Positions 50,901 through 60,527 of a stretch of 64,000 nt of DNA are shown here, one piece after another (position 1 is the first letter of the stretch; the number at the start of each line of letters is the position of its first letter). Both the position numbers and the translations under genes were made by a program. Source of the stretch: Paenibacillus sp. FSL K6-1096 (lineage in GTDB: Bacteria; Bacillota; Bacilli; Paenibacillales; Paenibacillaceae); assembly GCF_037977055.1 (NCBI RefSeq), contig NZ_CP150274.1:4092001-4156000 (forward strand). Reading direction: 5' to 3'. Below the pieces are notes generated by a model. The model was not told the origin of the DNA. It ran no database searches and was given only the letters and a program-made list of their open reading frames with translations.

Positions 50901-51641
50901 ATGCGGACCTTCTTACGGATTGTGTCTGCCGAACATCTGAAGATGGCCGGTTTCCGGACCTGGGTGCTGATTCTGCTCAGCCCGCTGATCGCTCTGCCGA
51001 TCGGTGCGCTGTCGGATATGAGTGAGGACGGGGCAGCGGTTACCTGGCAGGTGCTGCTTAACACGATGTCAGCCGTTCACGCCCTGCTGTTTCTGCCGGT
51101 GCTGTCAGGACTCTTCGCGGCTCTGATCTGCCGCAGTGAGCATAGCGACGGCGGCTGGAAGCAGCTCCTGGCGCTGCCGGTTACCCGGACCTCAGTCTTC
51201 TTGGCCAAATATGTGATGATTATGGTCCTGCTGGCTGTCGTTCAGCTCCTGCTGCTGGCCGCCATCCTGGGCATCGGATGGCTGCGCGGGGCGGAAGGGG
51301 GCGTTCCCTGGACGCTGCTGCTGAGCAGCATGTTCGGCGGCTGGTTCGCCTGCCTGCCGCTGGCTGCCTTGCAGCTCGCGGTCTCCCAGGGCTGGAGCAG
51401 CTTCGGCGCCCCGCTTGCGCTGAACGTCTGCTTCACCATACCGAATATGCTGATTGTCAATTCCTCCACCTACGGGCCTTATTATCCTTGGGCACAGCCG
51501 GTATTGGCCATGAATCCCTACGGGGAAGAGCAGTTCGGCGCCTTCAATCTGCCGCTGGAGACCTTGATGCTTGTCGTGGCCGGAAGTCTGGTGCTGTTCC
51601 TGGCTGCGGGGCTGATCTCCTTCCGGCGTAAAGCGGTGTAA
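50901..51641 (+). CDS. LanG-type ABC permease
   Basis: 246 residues from ATG 50901, one base after the previous stop; AAGGA lies about 12 nt upstream inside the preceding gene. Six membrane helices. Its WKQLLALPVTRTSVFLAKY loop is a near copy of the one in the preceding permease, so the two arose by duplication. Confidence 0.88.
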   Translation: MRTFLRIVSAEHLKMAGFRTWVLILLSPLIALPIGALSDMSEDGAAVTWQVLLNTMSAVHALLFLPVLSGLFAALICRSEHSDGGWKQLLALPVTRTSVFLAKYVMIMVLLAVVQLLLLAAILGIGWLRGAEGGVPWTLLLSSMFGGWFACLPLAALQLAVSQGWSSFGAPLALNVCFTIPNMLIVNSSTYGPYYPWAQPVLAMNPYGEEQFGAFNLPLETLMLVVAGSLVLFLAAGLISFRRKAV

Positions 51642-51759
51642 ATGTAACGCAGTTCCTCCTCCAATGGACAATGGGCGAAGTTTTTTCTATAATTAATCGT
51701 AGAAGATACTATTAAGCTCCCGGCGGAAGCCGGATTAGCATATGGAGGAGGGCGGGTGC

Positions 51760-52125
51760 ATGGAGCCAGCGGCACTGGATGAATGCGACAATACATGCAA
51801 TGGTTCCGAGCTGGAGCCGGAATCGGTGGCACTGATTCTGCCGGACCGCGCAACAACGGATAAGATGGCAGAGATGTTCAAGGCGCTCGGTGATCCGACC
51901 CGGGTACGGCTGATTTACGCGCTGTCCCAGCAGGAGCTGTGTGTGCATGATCTGTCGTCCATACTGGATATGGGGCAGTCGGCAGTCTCCCACCAGCTCC
52001 GCTACCTGCGTAATCTGCGGATTGTGAAGCGCCGTAAGGAAGGCAAGACGGTCTATTATTCGCTGAATGATGCCCATGTCGAGCAGATTTTTCTGCAGAC
52101 CCATGAGCATATCCGGCACGAATAG
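51760..52125 (+). CDS. ArsR/SmtB-family metal-sensing repressor (CadC/CzrA-like)
   Basis: 121 residues from ATG 51760, with GGAGG about 11 nt upstream; ATG 51742 is a less likely start. The winged helix has MAEMFKALGDPTRVRLIYAL, ELCVHDLSSILDMGQSAVSHQLRYLRNL and KEGKTVYYSL. The last helix carries DAHVEQIFLQTHEH, the Asp/His set of the alpha-5 zinc site. The operators at 53323 and 53491 match this family. It probably represses the CDF and cadA genes until zinc or cadmium rises. Confidence 0.9.
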   Translation: MEPAALDECDNTCNGSELEPESVALILPDRATTDKMAEMFKALGDPTRVRLIYALSQQELCVHDLSSILDMGQSAVSHQLRYLRNLRIVKRRKEGKTVYYSLNDAHVEQIFLQTHEHIRHE

Positions 52126-52141
52126 CACGCCCGGAACGGAA

Positions 52142-52189
52142 TAAGGGAATGTCCCGCAGCAGCCTATGGCTGCCGGGGACATTCCCTTA
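52142..52189 (+). terminator. Terminator of the arsR-type gene
   Basis: TAAGGGAATGTCCC pairs with GGGACATTCCCTTA, with inner CAGCA/TGCCG pairing, then TTTGTTG. A single array-I-like core (TATAATCG...CCGGCTACA) lies 40 bp further on at 52230. Confidence 0.8.
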
Positions 52190-52344
52190 TTTGTTGCTGG
52201 TGGAGCGGCCGCGAGGACCGTGGACCGGATATAATCGAAAAACCGGCTACATTGCGCCGGATGGTGGTGTGCGGGCGGCCCAATTCCGCGATCGGCCGTT
52301 ACGCCCGGCCGGCAAGGACGGAGCACCGCCGCATTCGCCTCCGG

Positions 52345-53301
52345 TTACACCGGAAGCTCTCCATGTGTAAGGGTGGCGTCCTCGATCTGGAGCGTGGCGT
52401 GCCGGAGGCCGAACCGCTCTTCCACTACGTGAAGCGCCTGCTGAAGCACCTGCTGGTGGCTCTGCCCGTCTGCAATCCGCAGATGGCCGCTGACGGCATC
52501 CATTCCCGAGGTAATGGTCCAGATATGCAGGTCATGGACTTCGATGACGCCCTCAACGTCCAGGAGCGCCTCCCGCACCTCCTGAAGATTCACCGCATGC
52601 GGAGTTCCTTCCATAAGGATATGGAAGGCCTGCTTGATAACGCCCCAGGCGCTCCGCAGGATGAGCAGTGCGACCAGCACGCTGATGATCGGGTCGGCCA
52701 CATACCAGGAGAACAGGCTCATGACCAGACCGGCGGCCAGCGCGCCGACTGAACCAAGCGCATCGCTGATAACATGCAGGTAAGCACTGCGGATATTGAT
52801 GTTGTCCTTGGCTCCGCTTCTGCGCATCAGTGACCAGGCGCTGACCAGATTGGCCAGCAGGCCGACAGAGGCGATCAGCATCATCGAGCCGCTCGCTACA
52901 GTTGGCGGCTCGAAGAAGCGCTGCCAGGCTTCCCAGATAATGAACCCGGAGATGACGAACAGGGTCACCCCGTTGAAGAGTGCAGCCATAATCTCAAACC
53001 GGAAGAAACCGTAGGAATTCTTCGGTGAGGCGGGTCTCACGGCCATAATCATGGCCACCAGGCTTAAGGCCAGGGAGGCGGTGTCGCTGAGCATATGGCC
53101 CGAGTCGGACAGCAGTGCCAGGCTGCCGGTCAACAGGCCGCCGAAGAATTCAAGGAACATGATCCCGCCGGTGATAATCAGTGCGATCAGCAGGCCCTTC
53201 TTGTTGTCCGGCGCATGGGAATGAGAGTGTGAATGGGAATGCGAATGAGAGTGTGAATCAGAGTGGGAATGCGAATGTTGATGTGAATGGGAATGACTCA
53301 T
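52345..53301 (-). CDS. czcD: Cation diffusion facilitator (CzcD-like zinc exporter)
   Basis: 318 residues. The first ~30 residues are a His/Ser repeat (HSHSHQHSHSHSDSHSH), a metal-collecting tail. Six membrane helices follow, with the transport-site pattern LLSDSGHMLSDTASL and HVISDALGSVGAL (Asp/His pairs in helices 2 and 5). A C-terminal cytoplasmic domain carries EVHDLHIWTI. It exports Zn(II)/Cd(II) in exchange for protons. Divergent from cadA, with its own metal-responsive operator. Confidence 0.94.
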   Translation of the reverse strand: MSHSHSHQHSHSHSDSHSHSHSHSHSHSHAPDNKKGLLIALIITGGIMFLEFFGGLLTGSLALLSDSGHMLSDTASLALSLVAMIMAVRPASPKNSYGFFRFEIMAALFNGVTLFVISGFIIWEAWQRFFEPPTVASGSMMLIASVGLLANLVSAWSLMRRSGAKDNINIRSAYLHVISDALGSVGALAAGLVMSLFSWYVADPIISVLVALLILRSAWGVIKQAFHILMEGTPHAVNLQEVREALLDVEGVIEVHDLHIWTITSGMDAVSGHLRIADGQSHQQVLQQALHVVEERFGLRHATLQIEDATLTHGELPV

Positions 53302-53322
53302 CAGAATGACCTCTTTTCAGAT

Positions 53323-53348
53323 AACATATGAATGATTGCTCATATGTT
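53323..53348 (-). promoter_or_regulatory. ArsR-type operator of the CDF gene
   Basis: AACATATGA and TCATATGTT form a perfect 9-bp dyad with an 8-bp centre. It lies just downstream of the CDF promoter, where a bound repressor blocks transcription. Confidence 0.85.
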
Positions 53349-53349
53349 A

Positions 53350-53378
53350 ATACTATATCGACTGCCGTTAAATTTCAA
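53350..53378 (-). promoter_or_regulatory. SigA promoter of the CDF gene
   Basis: Minus strand TTGAAA and TAGTAT, 17 bp apart. Confidence 0.75.
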
Positions 53379-53449
53379 GCCATATTATAGAATTCTATGT
53401 TTACATCATTCTTTTCTCCGAAATTGCCATAATCTATGCGCCCCGCGCA

Positions 53450-53479
53450 TTGACACTGTTAGTTTCAGGGGAATATAAT
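53450..53479 (+). promoter_or_regulatory. SigA promoter of cadA
   Basis: TTGACA and TATAAT, 18 bp apart. Confidence 0.8.
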
Positions 53480-53490
53480 AAGTGTAAGTT

Positions 53491-53516
53491 AACATATGAA
53501 CAAATACTCATATATA
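53491..53516 (+). promoter_or_regulatory. ArsR-type operator of cadA
   Basis: AACATATGAACAAATACTCA followed by TATATA. The core ATATGAACAAATAnTCATAT is the classic CadC/CzrA-type site. It overlaps the expected transcript start. Confidence 0.85.
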
Positions 53517-53532
53517 GGAATGATTAAGGGAG

Positions 53533-55905
53533 ATGAGTCATTTGAGTACGGCTGAAGGCAATGTGAAGCGGAAATGGATACTGGATGGACTGGACTGCGC
53601 GAATTGCGCCATGAAGATCGAGAATAAGGTGAAGAAGATCGAGGGGGTCTCCTCCTGCTCGGTCAACTTCGCTACTAAGACCATGATGCTGGAGACGGCG
53701 GCTGCGTCCTCGGATGAGATCGCCGAGCAGGCACAGCAGACGGTGACTAAGCTTGAGCCGCATGTGAAGCTGCGCGAGGTTGCCGCTGCGCGGGCGGTCA
53801 AGCAGCGGACAGCCGGTGCGGCCCAGGTGCGCCGCGTAGCTGCACAAGGTCACGGTCATGTTCATGACCACGGGGAACCGCATAGTCATGACCATGCCCA
53901 TGCTCATGGAGACGGCCATGAGCATTCCCACGCAGGCGGCCATTCCCATGCCAAGGCCGCTGCCGCTGCCCACAGCCATGACGATGCTCATGGCCACGGG
54001 CACAGCCACGAGCACGGAGCAGGCGATACCCGCCGTATCCTGCTCCGGCTGGGCGGCGGCGCGGTACTGGCCGCAGCAGGGATGTTCCTGCCGCTCAGCG
54101 GTATCGCCGAGCTGCTGATCTTCCTGGCCGCCTACCTGATTGTCGGCGGTGAGGTGGTGCTGTCGGCCGTCCGGAATATTATCCGGGGCCAGGTGTTCGA
54201 CGAGAACTTCCTGATGGCGCTGGCGACCATCGGGGCGTTCGCCATCGGTGAATACCCGGAGGGTGTCGCCGTTATGCTGTTCTATCAGGTCGGCGAGCTG
54301 TTCCAGGGGATGGCGGTCAACCGGTCGCGCCGTTCGATTACTGCGCTGATGGATATCCGGCCGGAATATGCCTACCTGAAGGAAGGCGGCAATCTGCGCA
54401 AGGTTTCCCCGGATGAGGTGCAGGTGGGCGACAGCATCGTGGTGAAGCCGGGAGAGAAGGTGCCGCTGGACGGCATCATTCTGGAGGGCAGTGCCATGAT
54501 GGATACCTCGGCATTGACCGGGGAGTCCGTTCCCCGTTCCACCCAGCCGGGCAGCCAGGTGCTGAGCGGATTCATTAACCGCAACGGGGTGGTCACCATC
54601 GAGGTGACAAAGGACTTCGGCGAATCGGCGGTCTCGCAGATTCTGGAGCTGGTGCAGAACGCCACCAATAACAAAGCGAAGACAGAGAACTTCATTACAA
54701 AATTCGCGCGCGGCTATACGCCGGTAGTAGTCATCACGGCGCTGCTGCTGGCGGTGGTTCCGCCGCTGGTGCTGAGCGGTGCAACCTTCTCGGACTGGAT
54801 CTACCGTGCGCTGGTGTTCCTCGTAATCTCTTGTCCCTGTGCTCTGGTCGTCTCCATTCCGCTCGGCTTCTTCGGCGGCATCGGCGCAGCTTCCCGCAGC
54901 GGTATTCTAATCAAGGGCAGCAATTATCTGGAGGCCCTGAACGATGTGAAGGCTGTGGTGTTCGACAAGACGGGGACACTGACCAAAGGCCAGTTCACCG
55001 TGACCGGCAATGTGCCGGCGGAAGGCTTCACAGCGCAGGAGCTGCTGCGCATCGCAGCTTTTGCGGAGAGCCACTCCAGCCACCCGATTGCGGAATCCAT
55101 CCGCACGGCCTACGGTGAAGCCATTCCCGGCGAAGCGATTGCAGACTATAACGAGATCTCCGGGCACGGCATCGCCGTTACTGTGGAAGGCAAGGCAGTG
55201 CTGGCCGGGAATGCCCGGCTGATGGAACGGGAAGGCATCAAGAGCCGGACGCCGGAGCAGCATGGGACGATTGTCCATGTCGCCGTAGATAAGGTCTATG
55301 CGGGCTATCTTGTCATCGCTGATGAAGTGAAGGAGGATGCGCTTAAGGCGATTCAGGCCTTGAATGCGCTGGGCATCCGCAAGACGGTGATGCTGACGGG
55401 TGACGCCGCTCCGGTAGCCGAGTCTGTGGGCAGACAGCTGGGGATTCAGGAGATTCATGCCGAGCTGCTGCCGGGCGATAAGGTATCAGCAATTGAGCGG
55501 CTGGAGCGGGAGAAGGGGCCGCGCGAGAAAATGATTTTTGTCGGGGACGGCATCAATGATACCCCCGTGCTGGCCAGAGCAGATGTCGGGATTGCCATGG
55601 GCGGACTGGGCTCGGATGCAGCGATTGAAGCGGCTGACATTGTTATCATGACCGATGAGCCTTCGAAGATTGCAGATGCGATCGGCATCGCCAAACGGAC
55701 ACGGCGCATTGTGTGGCAGAATATTGCTTTTGCGCTGGGAGTCAAAGCGGTCTTCCTGATCCTTGGGGCGTTCGGCATTGCTACGATGTGGGAGGCGGTC
55801 TTCTCCGATGTAGGAGTTACCGTACTCGCGGTGCTCAACAGTATGCGTGCCTTGCAGCTGCCGAAGCCAGTCAACCCTGTACAGTCAGCGGCTAACCATT
55901 TATAG
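53533..55905 (+). CDS. cadA: Zn/Cd/Pb-exporting P1B-type ATPase
   Basis: 790 residues from ATG 53533; a TTG at 53542 has better SD spacing (GGGAG at 9 nt). One metal-binding domain with LDCANC (near 22). A long His-rich loop (about 103-163) precedes the membrane part. The actuator has TGES, the transport motif is CPC (near 433), phosphorylation site DKTGT (near 477), hinge GDGINDTPVL. The CPC context SCPCALVVSIP and the missing copper signature mark the P1B-2 (Zn/Cd/Pb) class. It exports these metals from the cytoplasm. Confidence 0.95.
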   Translation: MSHLSTAEGNVKRKWILDGLDCANCAMKIENKVKKIEGVSSCSVNFATKTMMLETAAASSDEIAEQAQQTVTKLEPHVKLREVAAARAVKQRTAGAAQVRRVAAQGHGHVHDHGEPHSHDHAHAHGDGHEHSHAGGHSHAKAAAAAHSHDDAHGHGHSHEHGAGDTRRILLRLGGGAVLAAAGMFLPLSGIAELLIFLAAYLIVGGEVVLSAVRNIIRGQVFDENFLMALATIGAFAIGEYPEGVAVMLFYQVGELFQGMAVNRSRRSITALMDIRPEYAYLKEGGNLRKVSPDEVQVGDSIVVKPGEKVPLDGIILEGSAMMDTSALTGESVPRSTQPGSQVLSGFINRNGVVTIEVTKDFGESAVSQILELVQNATNNKAKTENFITKFARGYTPVVVITALLLAVVPPLVLSGATFSDWIYRALVFLVISCPCALVVSIPLGFFGGIGAASRSGILIKGSNYLEALNDVKAVVFDKTGTLTKGQFTVTGNVPAEGFTAQELLRIAAFAESHSSHPIAESIRTAYGEAIPGEAIADYNEISGHGIAVTVEGKAVLAGNARLMEREGIKSRTPEQHGTIVHVAVDKVYAGYLVIADEVKEDALKAIQALNALGIRKTVMLTGDAAPVAESVGRQLGIQEIHAELLPGDKVSAIERLEREKGPREKMIFVGDGINDTPVLARADVGIAMGGLGSDAAIEAADIVIMTDEPSKIADAIGIAKRTRRIVWQNIAFALGVKAVFLILGAFGIATMWEAVFSDVGVTVLAVLNSMRALQLPKPVNPVQSAANHL

Positions 55906-55929
55906 ATGATGAAAGAATTATGAAAAAGC

Positions 55930-55974
55930 AAGCCTCGAAGATCCTAATAATTGGGTCTAGAGGCTTATTTTTTG
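55930..55974 (+). terminator. Terminator of cadA
   Basis: AAGCCTC pairs with GAGGCTT, with AGATCC/GGGTCT inside, followed by ATTTTTTT. Confidence 0.85.
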
Positions 55975-56070
55975 TTGGAGTGCTTATGGTTTTTGTCTAT
56001 TTATGCCGATATATTAATAAGGATTTACAGCATATGGAAGATTACAATGCGTTTTTAGGGGGATTTGGCG

Positions 56071-58104
56071 GTGGATGAGGCAAAGGTACGGTCCAAACTG
56101 AAAATGAATGTAAAGAAAGGAAAAAGCCTGTCGCTGCAAAGCAAATGGTCGATTGCCATTGTAGCCGTGGCGATTGTGCCGCTTATCGGGGCAACGATCT
56201 TTTTGATGCAGTACTTCGGAGGAGTGACCCGGGACGACAGCGAGGAGCTGGCGCAGAATATTCTGGACATGAACACGGTGCGGATTCATGAGTGGCTGAC
56301 CACCAAGACATCCGCAGTGCAGGAGCTGATCAAGCAGCATCCCGAGTTCGATACTTCACGGCCGGATACGATTTTTCCGGTAATTAAGGTACTGGAAGAG
56401 AGCGATTCACAATCCGAAGGCTACAGTGTTATTAATAAGGAAGGAATTCTGGCGAACGCGCTCAAGCTTACAGCAGATATCAGCAAATCCGCTTATCTCC
56501 AGGAGGCCAAGGCCACGCTTGCCCCGGCGGTCGCGGAGATGTCTTTTCTGGAACAGCTGAATAAGTATATCATTCCGGTCTTCGTGCCGGCGGTGGACAA
56601 GAACAACCAGTTTGCGGGAGGTATTGCCTTCTCGGTCACCCCTGACATTCTGAAGGAGATGAGCAAAAACATTCATGTTGGCGACACTGGCTATGGATAT
56701 GTTATTTCGGGACAAGGGGATTATTACGCCTACTCCGACCCGGAGCGCATCGGCAAGAATATCGCGGAGTATGCGAAGACCCCGGAATTGAAGCAGGCGG
56801 TAGAGCGCATTCTTGGCAGGGAGTCCGGCTCTGAGGCCTATAAGGGAGAAGACGGCAAGCAGGTGATTACCTACTTCGATACAGTTCCCGGGACCGACTG
56901 GAAGCTGCTGATTACGGTTCCCGCCAGCGAGATAATGGCCAAAGTCTCCTCCGCCCAGCAAATATCTATTTTGTTCCTGGCCGTGGTGATGCTGGTGGTC
57001 ATTGGAGTGGCGCTGTACCTCACCCGTCTGCTGGTGAAGCCGATTAAGGGCATCTCCGCCGTGATGAAACGGGTGGCTGAGGGACATCTCAGCGAGCGCG
57101 TTACCGTGCGGTCTGGCGATGAAATCGGCCTGATGAGCCAGAGCATTAATGATATGATCGGCTCGCTCTCCGGCATTGTCGGCAAAATAGATGCCACAGT
57201 ATCGCAGGTGGCGGTCTCGGCAGAAGGCGTGCTGAATTACGCCAGCCAGTCCTCCAATACGTCAGCGGAGATTGAGACGGTGGCCCAGGAGGTCGCCCAC
57301 GGCATGGGCGAGCAGTTCAAAGGCTCGGAGCAGGCGGCACGGGCTACGGAAGAGATGGCGATCGGGCTGCAGCGGATTGCCGAATCCTCCGTCAATGTGT
57401 CCGACCAGGCGGAAGCCGTCAGTACGGAAGTTGAGAATGGATACATAGAGATTCAATCCACATTGAAGCAGATGACGGTAATCACTGGTGCAGCGGAAGA
57501 GACATCAGCGCTAATCGCCAACCTGACCGGGCAATCCGAACAGATCGGGCAGATCGTCGATGTGATCTCGGAAATCTCCAATCAGACGGGGTTATTGTCA
57601 CTGAACGCTTCGATCGAAGCGGCCAGAGCAGGCGAGCACGGACGCGGGTTCGGGGTGGTGGCGAATGAGGTGAAAAAGCTGGCCGAGCGCACCAATAGCG
57701 CGATTGGCAACATTGTGGAGTTAATCCGCCAGATTCAGGAATCGACCCGGGCGGCCGCTGTCTCCATGGAGAACAGCATTGCGGAAATCGGCGACGGTAT
57801 GGGCAAAATGCAGAATGTCGGCACCTCCTTCGACCATATCCGTTCCTCAATCCGTGAAGTGTCGGTCCAGATTCAGGATGTCTCGGCGGTGAATGAGCAA
57901 ATGTCGGCGGGAACCGAAGAGATTACGGCGTCCATCGCCGACATGCTGATTATTGCCAGGGAATCCGCCGAGAGCGCCGAGATGGTTGCGGATGCTTCTA
58001 CGGAGCAGCGGAACCTGATGAACCGGGTCGTGACCTCGGCGGAATCCCTGAACCAACTGATGGGCGAGCTGCGGAGTGAGATCGAGAAGTTCCAGATAGA
58101 GTAA
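56071..58104 (+). CDS. Methyl-accepting chemotaxis protein (dCache)
   Basis: 677 residues from GTG 56071 (AGGGGG at 9 nt); TTG 56065 is the other candidate. First membrane helix about 30-50, outside dCache sensor about 55-290 with [11 protein letters not shown] and [23 protein letters not shown], second helix about 293-315. HAMP and a signalling hairpin follow, with tip sequence [25 protein letters not shown]. This is a classical chemoreceptor for a small external ligand such as an amino acid. It ends 6 bp from the convergent ldh gene with no terminator seen between. Confidence 0.94.
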   Translation: MDEAKVRSKLKMNVKKGKSLSLQSKWSIAIVAVAIVPLIGATIFLMQYFGGVTRDDSEELAQNILDMNTVRIHEWLTTKTSAVQELIKQHPEFDTSRPDTIFPVIKVLEESDSQSEGYSVINKEGILANALKLTADISKSAYLQEAKATLAPAVAEMSFLEQLNKYIIPVFVPAVDKNNQFAGGIAFSVTPDILKEMSKNIHVGDTGYGYVISGQGDYYAYSDPERIGKNIAEYAKTPELKQAVERILGRESGSEAYKGEDGKQVITYFDTVPGTDWKLLITVPASEIMAKVSSAQQISILFLAVVMLVVIGVALYLTRLLVKPIKGISAVMKRVAEGHLSERVTVRSGDEIGLMSQSINDMIGSLSGIVGKIDATVSQVAVSAEGVLNYASQSSNTSAEIETVAQEVAHGMGEQFKGSEQAARATEEMAIGLQRIAESSVNVSDQAEAVSTEVENGYIEIQSTLKQMTVITGAAEETSALIANLTGQSEQIGQIVDVISEISNQTGLLSLNASIEAARAGEHGRGFGVVANEVKKLAERTNSAIGNIVELIRQIQESTRAAAVSMENSIAEIGDGMGKMQNVGTSFDHIRSSIREVSVQIQDVSAVNEQMSAGTEEITASIADMLIIARESAESAEMVADASTEQRNLMNRVVTSAESLNQLMGELRSEIEKFQIE

Positions 58105-58110
58105 GCCGGA

Positions 58111-59073
58111 CTACAGCTTCTCCTCCAGCTTGAGGCTGTCGATTCCCTTGCGGATAATGCCGCAGGAAGCGGCGAACTTCGCCATCTCGGCTTCATTGAG
58201 GTTCAGCTCCAGCAGTTCCTGGATGCCGCCGCTGCCGATGATGGCCGGTGCCCCGGCGCAGACGCCGCGCTGCCCGTATTCACCATCCAGAATCGCGGAT
58301 ACGGCGATGATTTTGTGCTCGTCATTCAGAATAGAACGTGTGATATATGCCAGTGCGCTGCCGATGCCGAAGTGGGTTGAGCCCTTACGGGTAAAAATCT
58401 CCCACCCGGCATCCTTCGTCTTGCGGGCGATATCCTCCAGATCCAGGGTGCTGAAGCGCTCGCGGTGCTGCTCCATAATCTGCAGCAGCGGCTTGCCGCC
58501 GATGGTGACATGGGACCAGGCCACGAACTGGGACTCCCCGTGCTCGCCAAGCGCATAGCCGTTGACGCTGCGCGGGTCAATGGTGAAGACCTCCGACAGC
58601 AGGGTTTTCAGCCGCGAGGAGTCGATGGAGGTGCCTGTGCCGATAATCCGGTGGCGCGGCAGGCCCGATATTTGCCATACCAGATAGGTAACGATATCTA
58701 CAGGGTTAGCAGCGACAACGAAGATGCCGTCGAAGCCCCCGTCCATAATCTCGGTGATAATCTCCCGGGTGATGACAGCGGCGGCATCCAGCACATCCAG
58801 CCGGGTCTGCCCGGGTTTGGGATTGGCCCCTGCCGTCAGGATCACAACATCCATCCCTGCACAGTCGCTGGCGGTGCCTGCATAGACCTTGGTGCGCGTT
58901 CCGGTGAAGTCCATACAGTGTGAAAGATCCAGCGCTTGGGCCATCGCGCGGTCATACGTACGGTCAATCATCATAATCTCATCGCAGATGGCCTGATTCA
59001 CCATGGAATAGGCGCAGCTGGAGCCGACCATGCCGGAGCCGACGATCGCCACTTTTCTTGATTTACTTTTCAA
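58111..59073 (-). CDS. ldh: L-lactate dehydrogenase
   Basis: 320 residues from TTG 59073 with GGGGA 7 nt upstream; this gives the usual family length. NAD motif [17 protein letters not shown], catalytic-loop region [28 protein letters not shown] and the catalytic His segment [13 protein letters not shown] are intact. It interconverts pyruvate and L-lactate with NAD(H) in fermentation. Confidence 0.93.
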   Translation of the reverse strand: MKSKSRKVAIVGSGMVGSSCAYSMVNQAICDEIMMIDRTYDRAMAQALDLSHCMDFTGTRTKVYAGTASDCAGMDVVILTAGANPKPGQTRLDVLDAAAVITREIITEIMDGGFDGIFVVAANPVDIVTYLVWQISGLPRHRIIGTGTSIDSSRLKTLLSEVFTIDPRSVNGYALGEHGESQFVAWSHVTIGGKPLLQIMEQHRERFSTLDLEDIARKTKDAGWEIFTRKGSTHFGIGSALAYITRSILNDEHKIIAVSAILDGEYGQRGVCAGAPAIIGSGGIQELLELNLNEAEMAKFAASCGIIRKGIDSLKLEEKL

Positions 59074-59392
59074 TTGCCTGTCCCCGCTCTCTAATAGTAA
59101 TACCCGGTCCTGTATTCGGAAGGCCATCCAACCTTGTCAGGAATCCTGTGTGGTTGCTTCTATTCTAACTGATCTCATTGTAAGTTACCTGACATTGGGC
59201 AGGAAAAACCTGCTGGACCCCTCACCAATTTAGACATAATTGACATGAAGGGTCAGCTTGTTCCGGGCTTGTTGATATAGAATATGCAGATCGCGGGCAT
59301 TCGGGAAGGTGATGTCATGCGGATAACGATGCAGTTTCAACTGCTATCATGCTTTTTTCCGGAGTATGTTATGTATCCTGGCCTGTCTCTGC

Positions 59393-59896
59393 TCAGGATT
59401 GCGGGAGCTCCGTCTTGGCCGGAAGCATCCGGGTATAGTGCCGGTACATGAACAATCTCCAGTGGAGAATCATGCCGAAGGCCAGAATGAAGAACAGACC
59501 GCCGGATTGCGGAACAGATACATACCGGTTGATGAATTCATGAAGCAGGGTGCGGACCAGCAGCAGGCCCAGCAGGATGAAGGCGAAGCTCTTGGAGCGC
59601 TGGGCATAGACCAGCCCCTCCCGTTCTTCAAACTTCGTACTGCGGATCAGCGGATAGGCGAAGATAAACCAGCCGACCAGAAATGCGGTAACCGCCCACC
59701 ACCAGGGAAAACGGACCTCCGGTACGACAAACATGGCGAAGCCGGTGGACATACCCAGCGGGGGAATCCAGATTTTGCGGATGGTTACCGGGCGGGCGCT
59801 GGCCTTCAGGCGGATAAAAATCACCATGAGCGCCATAAATATAGCTCCTACGGTGGAGCCGACATGCAAAAGGGAGGGATTGATATTGCCCATCAT
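59393..59896 (-). CDS. ccdC: CcdC-family membrane protein
   Basis: 167 residues, SD GAGAGGA. Four to five membrane helices with GAIFMALMVIFIRLKASARPVTIRKIWIPPLGMSTGF, FEEREGLVYAQRSKSFAFILLGLLLVR and a terminal MLHW-like FGMILHWRLFMYRHY. This is the CcdC family, linked in Bacillus with cytochrome c biogenesis though its exact role is unknown. Its usual partner ccdA is not in the window. Confidence 0.88.
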   Translation of the reverse strand: MMGNINPSLLHVGSTVGAIFMALMVIFIRLKASARPVTIRKIWIPPLGMSTGFAMFVVPEVRFPWWWAVTAFLVGWFIFAYPLIRSTKFEEREGLVYAQRSKSFAFILLGLLLVRTLLHEFINRYVSVPQSGGLFFILAFGMILHWRLFMYRHYTRMLPAKTELPQS

Positions 59897-59976
59897 TCAC
59901 ATTCCTCTCTGTGATATGGATCACTTATTTCTTCATTATAGCAGATAATGAATTCATTTCAGAATACACACGCAAG

Positions 59977-60009
59977 CAGACCCGCCAGGTTCTATCCCCG
60001 GCGGGTCTG
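59977..60009. terminator. Hairpin between the GlsB-type and CcdC genes
   Basis: CAGACCCGCC and GGCGGGTCTG form a perfect 10-bp stem around a 13-nt loop. T tails are weak on both sides, so it may be a terminator of the GlsB-type gene. Confidence 0.55.
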
Positions 60010-60059
60010 TTCAGCAAATATCATATCCGCAGCTTCAGGTACGAAGGCTGCCATTAGTC

Positions 60060-60320
60060 TTAAGAACGGCTACGTCCGCCAACCGAACGCATAATCAGGC
60101 TTACGATGAAGATCAGAACCACAGCACCGATCAATGAAGGGAACACGTAGAAGTCGCTGACCTTAGGTCCCCAGCTTCCCAGCAGCATTCCGCCAAGCCA
60201 TGAACCGAGAATACCTGCGATAATGTTGCCGATAATGCCGCCCGGAATATCTCTACCCATAATCAGACCGGCCAGCCAACCAATTACGCCACCAACAATC
60301 AACATCCATAGTAAACTCAT
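60060..60320 (-). CDS. GlsB/YeaQ/YmgE-family stress membrane protein
   Basis: 86 residues, three membrane helices rich in Gly: WMLIVGGVIGWLAGLIMG, GGIIGNIIAGILGSWLGGML, FPSLIGAVVLIFIVSLIMR. This is the transglycosylase-associated family, induced by stress in many bacteria. SD GGAG. The SigB-like promoter at 60367-60391 supports stress control. Confidence 0.93.
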   Translation of the reverse strand: MSLLWMLIVGGVIGWLAGLIMGRDIPGGIIGNIIAGILGSWLGGMLLGSWGPKVSDFYVFPSLIGAVVLIFIVSLIMRSVGGRSRS

Positions 60321-60366
60321 TGTACTTCAGCTCCTTTTTTGTGTTTGTTGTCTTCGATGGTTACTA

Positions 60367-60391
60367 TTAACCGCATGTTCGGCATTTAAAC
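60367..60391 (-). promoter_or_regulatory. SigB-like promoter of the GlsB-type gene
   Basis: Minus strand GTTTAA and GGTTAA, 13 bp apart, against the SigB consensus GTTTAA-N13-15-GGGTAT. Confidence 0.5.
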
Positions 60392-60527
60392 CAAGTGTAA
60401 AATATTGCCGTCAGCCTCTAATTAGTATTTTATTGTGTCCATATTTATGCTGTTTAATCCTGATATGAGAACGGGTACATAAACATGTTATAGTAGTTTA
60501 ACAATATACAATGAAGGAGCCGCTGCC

